From: Anastatus disparis
Taxonomy: Eukaryota > Arthropoda > Insecta > Hymenoptera > Eupelmidae
Direction of reading: 5' to 3'
NCBI GenBank assembly: GCA_017163975.1
Contig: JAFFSR010000033.1
Coordinates: forward strand, 948,501-1,012,500
Length of the DNA stretch: 64,000 nucleotides
Position numbers and translations under genes: made by a program
Shown here: piece after piece, positions 57,187 to 64,000 of the stretch
How the letters are laid out: each line of letters begins with the position of its first letter
How positions within the stretch are numbered: the stretch's first letter is position 1
The notes under the pieces: model-generated
Seen by the model: only the letters and a program-made list of their open reading frames with translations
The model's database searches: none
What the model was told of the DNA's origin: nothing

Positions 57187-57854
57187 TAATAAATAAAATA
57201 AAATATGATTGTTATGATTAAGGGAGCATTCCTTTTTTATAACAATAACCTTTGATGACTATGAGAGAAATATAATGTTCTTTTTATCAATATTTTAAGA
57301 AATAATAAATTAAAGTTATGGAACATTCTATTTCTCTAATAGAATATCATCGAAGGTGCATCAAATGGTATAAAAAGGCCTGCGACAAGCCAAGAGGATT
57401 CATTCGATCTTATACCGTCAAAGGCATAAGACCTTAGCACTCTGCGTTAAAATTTATATTATGTTGTAAAATTTATAAAATATAAATTTCTTTAATTAAT
57501 AAATAAAAGACAAAAGATTTTAACTTAAATGAGACTATGTTACAATTCATTTAGAATAGTACAACTCATCTCACTTCATGCATTATCTGTCATAGAATAA
57601 GTGAATAAATTAATTATCGCACATTAAAAATTATTGCATATTACCCTCTCCTCCACACGTAAAGAAAATTATAAACTATCGCATCTCCAAGAGTATTGCA
57701 CTGGAGGAGATCGTCGATAAATGTAATTTTCTTTTATAATATTGCTGTATGCACCTTGTATATGCATGTAATAGATTAAATTAATGAAGTAAATTTAAAT
57801 TCGGTGATTAAAATATTACCTGGCGACCGTGAATAAAGTCAAGCCCGCTCCAAC

Positions 57855-57890
57855 TGGCGTGACAGGACTCGAATCTGCAATCTTCGATCT
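57855..57890 (+). ncRNA. Complement of tRNA-Arg 3' half between two R-U5 copies
   Basis: TGGCG-TGACAGGACTCGAATC and GCAATCTTCG follow the LTR end and are the complement of tRNA-Arg(TCG), with a 4-nt deletion near the acceptor. It runs straight into GATCTTATACC, the start of R. Same junction as at 50209-50245 in the opposite orientation. Confidence 0.7.
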
Positions 57891-58533
57891 TATACCATCA
57901 AAGGCATAAGACCTTAGCACTCTGTGTTAAAATTTATATTATGTTGTAAAATTTATAAATTATAAATTTTTTTAATTAATAAATAAAAGACAAAAGATTT
58001 TAACTTAAATAAGACTATGTTACAATTCATTTAGAATAGTACAACTCATCTCACTTCATGCATTATCTGTCATAGAATAAGTAAATAAATTAATTATCGT
58101 ACATTGAAAAGTATTGCACTTGGATATGTCGTCGATAATAATTTATTTAATCATATTTCATTAAATAAAAATGTTATTTATCGCACATTTGAGAGTATTG
58201 CACTCAAAGATGTAGTCGATTTAAACACTTTTCTGCATATTTTACATAATAAAAAAGTTTATTATCGCACTCTTTAGAGTATTGCACTCAACGGAGTCGT
58301 CGATAATAACTTTTATCACTTTACCCTCTCCTCCACACGTAAAGAAAATTATAAATTATCGCATCTCTAAGAGTATTGCACTGGAGGAGATCTTTAATGA
58401 ACATAATTTTCTTTTATAATATTGTTGTATGTACCTTGTATATACATGAAATAGATTTAATTAATGAAGTAAATTCAAATTCGGTAATTAAAATATTTTC
58501 CTGGCGACCGTGAATAAAGTCAAGCCCGTTTCA
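57891..58533 (+). mobile_element. Second R-U5 unit at the 3' end of the LTR
   Basis: Repeats R (GATCTTATACCATCAAAGGC) through U5, ending ...CCCGTTTCA at 58533. It is nearly identical to the intact R-U5 elsewhere and has all four hairpins. Confidence 0.75.
58092..58415 (+). other. Tandem structured hairpins in R-U5, complete copy (H1-H4)
   Basis: H1 58092-58140, H2 58166-58235, H3 58250-58315, H4 58341-58415. Variable inner stems are ACAT/ATGT, ACAT/ATGT plus TTGAG/CTCAA, ACTC/GAGT and ATCT/AGAT. Outer stem TTATCG/CGATAA. Loop AGTATTGCA. The H4 3' side has mutated (TCTTTAATGAA in place of TCGTCGATAAA). Confidence 0.7.
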
Positions 58534-58734
58534 ATATATATAGTTAAAGAAGACTTTATTAAATCCATGCGATACCGCAAATTAGCGTGTTATAACTATT
58601 TAATGCTAAAAAAAAGCGAAAACAGATATAAAAAAGACATTGCTTCTATATCTATATAAATGAGGAATAGCAAGCTGTTGCTAGAAAGAACGCGGTACCG
58701 CATGATTTTAATACAGTCTACTTTAAATATATTG

Positions 58735-59325
58735 CATATTCTCTGTTAAATCAAAAGACGAAAAATTATTTTCCGCTAAAAATTGGTAAAATGGTTCTTT
58801 TCCATATTATGGACCACTCAGAATTCTTAAAGATTTCTTTAGGACATATTTTCAGAGCTACAAAGATTCAAAGTTGGGCTAAAACCATATTTTTGACATT
58901 TTTGTCTAATTTTAGGTTTAATTTACTCAGTCGTGTTGCGTTTTAAGAATATATTACTGAGAAACTTTTTTATTTAAAATATTCTAAATTTTAAGAAAAA
59001 AGTAATTCATAAGTGCTAATGTAGCCATCCGCTGAGCTAAAGTCATTTAAAACATTGAAATACGACTTTTTAAGGGTTCGAACCATGATCCCATATCCAA
59101 AAAACTCACCAAAGCAGGTAATATATGTATAAATATGGCCCAAAAATTTCAGAGTGAACATCCTTGGCGATCCCTTGGAAAAAATAGAAATGTAATTAAA
59201 AATAATGAAAAATGTCATTTTTAGCTAAATTTCTTAAGTTTTAAATTTGAAATTATTAGAAAATAATTTGGAAAATGATACTACGCAAGTTGTATTAAAA
59301 TTAGTTAATTCATTTTTATTTCATA
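58735..59325 (+). repeat. Dispersed repeat family A, copy 3
   Basis: Matches 4955-5560 (TCAAAGTTGGGCTAAAACC, ATCCGCTGAGCTAAAGTCAT, AATGATACTACGCAAGTTG). No TA tract at its start, unlike the other two. 58534-58734 and 59326-60059 hold nothing recognised. Confidence 0.85.
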
Positions 59326-60059
59326 GAATTGATCATTCAATTTCAGAATTATCAAATCTGTGTTACTGTGAAATGGGATAAAAGTTGAAAATAATTAAAT
59401 TGACTTTATGTATCTATTTATGAAATCATCATATCAATGATAAGTTAAAAAAATCTTATAATTGTTTAAGAAAGTGTATTTTCATGTTTTTAGTATAAAT
59501 TTATTGTAATTAAAGTGAAAAAAATTTTCAAGATTGTTATGGATGAATGTAGAAGTGATGAATATATTTTATGGGGATTTCGACTTGTACAACCTCAAAA
59601 AATATGGTACATCAATACATCAAAAACTGACATGAATTTAATCGTACATATCTGACAATGAGAATGAATTAATTCAATATTAATATATACCAATGTCTAT
59701 GGCATGCTGATTTTAATTATTTGTTCAAATTTTTCCTAAGTTTTTATACTAGATTACATTCAATTATTGCTGTCACATCATTGGATGAATTTAAATTAAA
59801 ATGAAAATTAATTTTCATGAAATGAGAATCTTATTTACCAATGTGAATATAATAAGCTACTCTCAAAAAATACAGTAAGAATTAGAATCAATCATTTTCT
59901 AAACTTAAGAATATAAATCAATAGGTACTTTAATTTCCACAAGACTCGAAAAATAAAATTCAAGTCAGCGTCTATCATCCGCTAAGTCTATAAAAGAATT
60001 ATTATTGTTTTTAATTTCCATAAAAATATATACAGCTGAGTAAATTTTATTTATCTATA

Positions 60060-61173
60060 TTGGACAAGTTAAATTTATCAAGCTCTTTATTTAGTTCCTT
60101 GAGGAGTAATTTTTGTCTATTTTTAAGATTACTCTTTAGAATTTCCGATTCAACAACGGTCAACCAATCGATTAATACTATAGTATCAGAAGTAAACTCT
60201 CTGCTAATTAAAATAACATCTCTTTGATATTTAACTCTACTAAGGAAGTTTAGTTAATCTATATTCATAACATTAGGAAAACTTTCAAGTTCGAATATGA
60301 GTTTGACTGAAGCCAGAGAAGTATCAAGGTCATCATTAAGGTCGTATCTTTCGCTCACTTCATTATTGTCACTAGCGTTGAGTGTTTTATCATGATCTGT
60401 TTATATTCTTTTGTTAGATTTATTGTTTGATTTTTTAGTCTTATCACTCGTTTTAGATTGTTTTTTAAAACTATCTACAGTCTTAACCTTTTATCGACTA
60501 TAAAAGTAAACGAGCTGGAGCTAGGAGAGGGGTCTAAAGGCCTTTTCAGAGTAGTTTCAGATTCAATGTACTCATTTTGAGAAGTAATGTTTGCACTGCT
60601 TATTTCTTGTGTAGGTAAAGATGAAGTATATTCTTAAGTTAACTGAGTTTTGTCGTTAAGTTGAGAGTGAACGTTTTAAGTTGTCAAGGCTAGGCAGTAC
60701 TTGGCGATATGTCCCGCCTCATTACAAAAATGACATTTGATGTCTCCCGATCCAAAAAATATCCAATAGTTAACATCTAGGAAATTTATCTTAGCTTTCC
60801 TTTGAATTTTAACAACATCTTTTTCCTTGACGTAAAATTGTCTACGATGCGAGATAATATGTTTGTGCTCCTCATTAGACGTAGAGCATCTTATATTTGA
60901 AATGCCGTCTCTACTATATACATTTATTGTTTTAAAATAATCGACAATAAAATCGTTTGGTATTTGCGGCAGAATGTTAGAAATAATAACACACTTGTAC
61001 TTTGGTATAACACTAGTTGGATCAAGAGGCACAAATTCAAGAGAGTTACCGTTAACTAGAGGATTACTTTTGGCTTCGTTTACAAATTCTAGAGTGTTCT
61101 TCTCGAAATTAAGTGTAAAGCAAACTCGAACGTCAGAGATTTGAAAAAATGTTCCTAAATTCTTATAGTCCAT
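60060..61173 (-). pseudogene. Zinc-knuckle ORF1/gag-like remnant
   Basis: The intact stretch is 165 codons (61173-60676), ending in CHFCNEAGHIAKYC, a perfect CCHC knuckle (C147, C150, H155, C160). Upstream within it lies CVIISNILPQIPNDFIVDYF, resembling the RNA-binding fold of non-LTR ORF1 proteins. Past the stop at 60676 related sequence continues in shifted frames (ESETTLKRPLDPSPSSSS, 60590-60510). CCHC knuckles bind RNA in element particles. Neither an endonuclease/RT nor an LTR lies nearby, so the element type is uncertain; a non-LTR ORF1 is favoured. Confidence 0.55.
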
Positions 61174-62851
61174 GCGGGATCTGTTTTAAAATGGATAGAT
61201 TTGGATGTTTCGTATATGATCGCTAATTTTTGCTTAAATGTCTCTGAAATCCTGTTAGATATGATAATTTTGATATGCGCCAGTTGAAAAAGTTGTCCTG
61301 AAGTCGCCACTAAACAAATAGTCAAAAAATTTCAAAAAATAAGATTTTTTCATCCTATTTTTTTATTTATAGCTTCTTCAATATACATTTTAGAGAAAAA
61401 TACAAGAGAAAAAAAGTTGAGTTATAAAATTTTACATGAAATATTGACCTTTTGAAATGAAAAATTTTATATTAGAAAAAGGACAGTAAGTGCTAAAAAA
61501 CTGCCCGAAAATTGATGTTTCGTTAAACGATTTTTTTAATTATTCAAATTTATCATATGGTTTTAATATTAGGCCACAGAAAACTTTTTGATATAATAAA
61601 ATATCCCAGCTAATTTTATTGAAATCAGTCTGTTAATTGCTTCACAATAATTTAACAATCAAGTGTCTTATAAAAAAAATGCAAAAATTTCAAAACATTA
61701 TTGCAAATAGAATAATGCTTTTGGATGGATGCTGATTTTTTTACATATAGCAGACTATTAAAGCTTTCAAATGAACTTTGAATAATTAAAATTAATCCCT
61801 TGACTTTCAACACGTCGAAAGTCAAGGGGTTTAAATATTTTATGTTAAATAATCAATTATGCGTATAATTTGTTATATTAACATAACTTGAAATTATGAG
61901 ATAAAAAATTTGTATATTTTGTAACGGTTATTTTACTTCGGTTACAAAACAGAATTAACTTTAATTCAATATCAATTTAACTATATGCGGAGTCGCTGAA
62001 AACTATATGAATACTATTAAATACTACACAGTGAACTCCGATTGTGCTAGCTAGTGAAATTATTGATGAATGACAAGACCCTAATTGATATACTTGTTGC
62101 TTGCTGCACTCACTGCGTCTCTCTTTCTTTCTCTCTCTTTCGACCGTTTCATGCGGGAGGATCGTGAGGGGTGGCTGGGGTCATAATAACAACACGAGTC
62201 TGGTTCTAAGAGTCAAAGTTAACTGAATTAAGCAATCGTCCATTGTTTTGCATTGTAGATTACTTTTAATGCTTATTTTTATATTGTTTGGCCAAGACTT
62301 TATTGTTATCTATGAAATGTTTTATTTATGCCTGTATGCATAGTAAATACAAACTACATACACAAACTATATATATTATTAGCTTGCGCTGTTATTTTAT
62401 TACAAATTTTGATTTTCTTAAAATTTTACTGTAAATGCAAATAGTTAACCGGTTATCTGGCACGGCATTATTCACTTTTAGGGCTCAAAATGGCAAAGAC
62501 TCTTGTCAATGTTTGTGAGAAAGCATCGATATAACACTAGAAAAGTATCTAGTAGCCACAATTTTAGATCCGCCATTTTGAATTCTTCAATTCTGATCTC
62601 AGATTTAGATTCAGCCACCCCAAAAACTAAAGTGTACTAAGTTTTATTTCAATTGATTGGAAAACAAGAAAATTATTTTATTTGATCATATATGATACAT
62701 TGTCAAAATAAGCCCGACTTTTTTTTTATCATATATGATACATTGTCAGGTAACCAGTTAATGTGGCGTTGTTGATCACTGTTATTTCTCTTTATACTTT
62801 ATTAAATATTAAATTATAGCAGTTGTAAAATTCACCTACTTAATTATCTAA
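61174..62851. other. Spacer with two short repeats
   Basis: A 12-bp-stem hairpin CCCTTGACTTTC...GAAAGTCAAGGG lies at 61797-61829. The palindromic word ATCATATATGATACATTGTC occurs twice (62683 and 62729). A CT-rich tract lies at 62117-62140. Otherwise nothing recognised. Confidence 0.5.
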
Positions 62852-63532
62852 CAAGGAGAGTATTTAACCTCCGGGAAACGGATTCGGCTGAAACTGCAGG
62901 ATGTGATTTCTTGATTAGAAAAATGAATCCGTGTTTTTTCTTTTGTGCTAATAGGCCCTATAGACAGAGATATAAACATTTCTTCGAAAATGTAGTGAAA
63001 AGAAGTCTTTATAAGAACTTGAATAACTAAACAACTGAAACTCTTACAGAAAATTGTATGGAGAATAAAAGAGAGTACAGGTTAAAAACTTTAATTTAAG
63101 CTTTGTTGCATTAAAAAATATCATATGGTTCAAAAGTTACAGGTGATTGAAAAATGCTAATAAAATAGGGTAAAAACTAGATCGTATGTTCCATGCTAAA
63201 AATATTAATAAATCTGTAGTAATTTCCAAATAGGCACAACTTTTGAACTACAGAAGCTTTTTTGATGCAATAAGGCTTAAAATGAAGCTCTTAACTTGTA
63301 CTTTTTTCTATTCCATATACATTTTTCTGTAAAATTTTTAGTTGTTTAGCTATTCAAGTTCTTATAAACGCTTTTTTTCTCTATATTTTCTAAGAAATGT
63401 CTATATCTCTGTCTATAGGGCCTATTAGCACAAAAGAAAAAACATGGGTTTATTTTTTTTCATCAAAGAATCATATCCTGCAGTTTCAGCCAAATGCGTT
63501 TCCCGGAGGTCAAATATTCTCCTTGTAAGTCA
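62852..63532. repeat. Fold-back element family C, copy 2 (complete)
   Basis: Ends ACAAGGAGAGTATTTAACCT...AAATATTCTCCTTGT with arms of ~300 bp (CTCCGGGAAACGGATTCGG, AATAGGCCCTATAGACAGAG, AAGCTTTGTTGCAT) and a ~75-bp loop. It matches the left arm of 15228-15553. No coding. Confidence 0.85.
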
Positions 63533-64000
63533 AACTTATGAATTTATATTTATTAACATATATTGTACTATCTTTTTGAGCCATACGGGGTTTTACCCCA
63601 TGGTTAAATGAATTTGGTTAAAGTCTAAGTCTAAGCCTCTCTCTTACCTGATCAAAAGACGCGTTGCCGGTAGCGCAGTTTTCCTTCGTGATGCAGGTTC
63701 AAAAATGTGTTATATTAAACTATGTAATATTACCTAAGTAATTAATTTATAATTGCTTACAAGGACCACGGAGGCGTCGGAGTAAGCAACGGGAAATATA
63801 TTTTATACTAAATACAGTCAGGCAATATAAATCAATTGAAAGCACGTTTAAATCGCAAACAGAATTAATTTAGTATGAAAAAAATATAAACATAATAAAG
63901 ATAAAGTATGAATTAAACGAGAATGAAATTGTATGATATATGAAATGTAATATACGCGTCTATTGAGAGAACAAGCGAAGGGAGGGCGCATCGCGAACTA
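63533..64000. other. Spacer, nothing recognised
   Basis: A weak tRNA-like patch (GCCGGTAGCGCAG ... ATGCAGGTTCAAAAA, 63665-63705) is present, but its second half is degraded. The rest is featureless to the window edge. Confidence 0.4.

Larger units (their letters stand above)
52206..57852 (+). mobile_element. Ty3/gypsy-family 3' LTR, copy 2, with two nested insertions
   Basis: LTR segments 52206-52722, ~52941-52982 and 57187-57852 join to match 44838-46510. It begins TGTAACGGC and ends ...CCGCTCCA, followed by TGGCG at 57855. TATA at 57369. Here H1-H3 are largely deleted: the remaining H1 start joins a piece upstream of H4 at ~57640. The SINE and the 4.2-kb transposon sit in U3. Confidence 0.75.

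Noticed and set aside
63665..63705. tRNA gene near the right end
   Set aside because: Only a GGTAGCGCAG-like and a degraded Box-B-like word; no stem set closes.

Overview
The window looks like AT-rich intergenic or heterochromatic DNA of an insect or close arthropod relative. The evidence is an insect-type mix of decayed transposons (APE-type non-LTR, BEL/Pao, Ty3/gypsy, Helitron, a 'cut-and-paste' element, MITEs and a tRNA-derived SINE), plus a retroelement primer site matching metazoan tRNA-Arg(TCG). I recognised no intact host gene, no rRNA and no CRISPR. Nearly all the coding signal is mobile-element protein broken by stops, frameshifts and deletions. All identifications come from reading the sequence; no searches were run.

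Layout. 0-3.5 kb: a hairpin, then a decayed non-LTR retrotransposon (ORF1, endonuclease, reverse transcriptase). 3.7-17.4 kb: interspersed repeats and fold-back elements, including a Helitron-tail repeat, a dispersed repeat copied at 5.0, 13.3 and 58.7 kb, a degenerate ~165-bp satellite in opposite orientations, a 1.2-kb palindrome carrying tRNA-like units, and several MITEs. 18.0-21.9 kb: a minus-strand BEL/Pao remnant between LTR pieces. 22.4-33.1 kb: palindromes, a gypsy-like gag-protease remnant, a TTAA-flanked MITE, a tRNA-like unit, and a satellite array interrupted by a 1.14-kb mariner-type palindrome. 35.9-40.9 kb: a nearly full-length but ruined BEL/Pao element on the plus strand, abutting a Helitron helicase remnant (40.9-42.6 kb) whose tail repeat (42.7-43.3 kb) is the inverted partner of the one at 3.7-4.6 kb.

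44.8-58.5 kb is the most interesting part. It is a rearranged Ty3/gypsy family with long LTRs and a tRNA-Arg primer site. Its R-U5 region carries four tandem hairpins that share a loop and differ by paired changes in their stems. The 3' LTR was hit twice: by a tRNA-derived SINE and by a 4.2-kb transposon with CAC ends, long inverted repeats, a 3-bp TAA duplication, a 60-bp tandem array with a 180-bp higher order, and a DDE-like transposase gene split at an A7 run. The other LTR copy in the window serves as the empty-site control for both insertions.

58.7-64 kb holds a third copy of the dispersed repeat, a zinc-knuckle ORF1 remnant and a second copy of a fold-back element also seen at 15.2 kb. 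The elements do not form a working pathway; they record successive waves of insertion, nesting and rearrangement.
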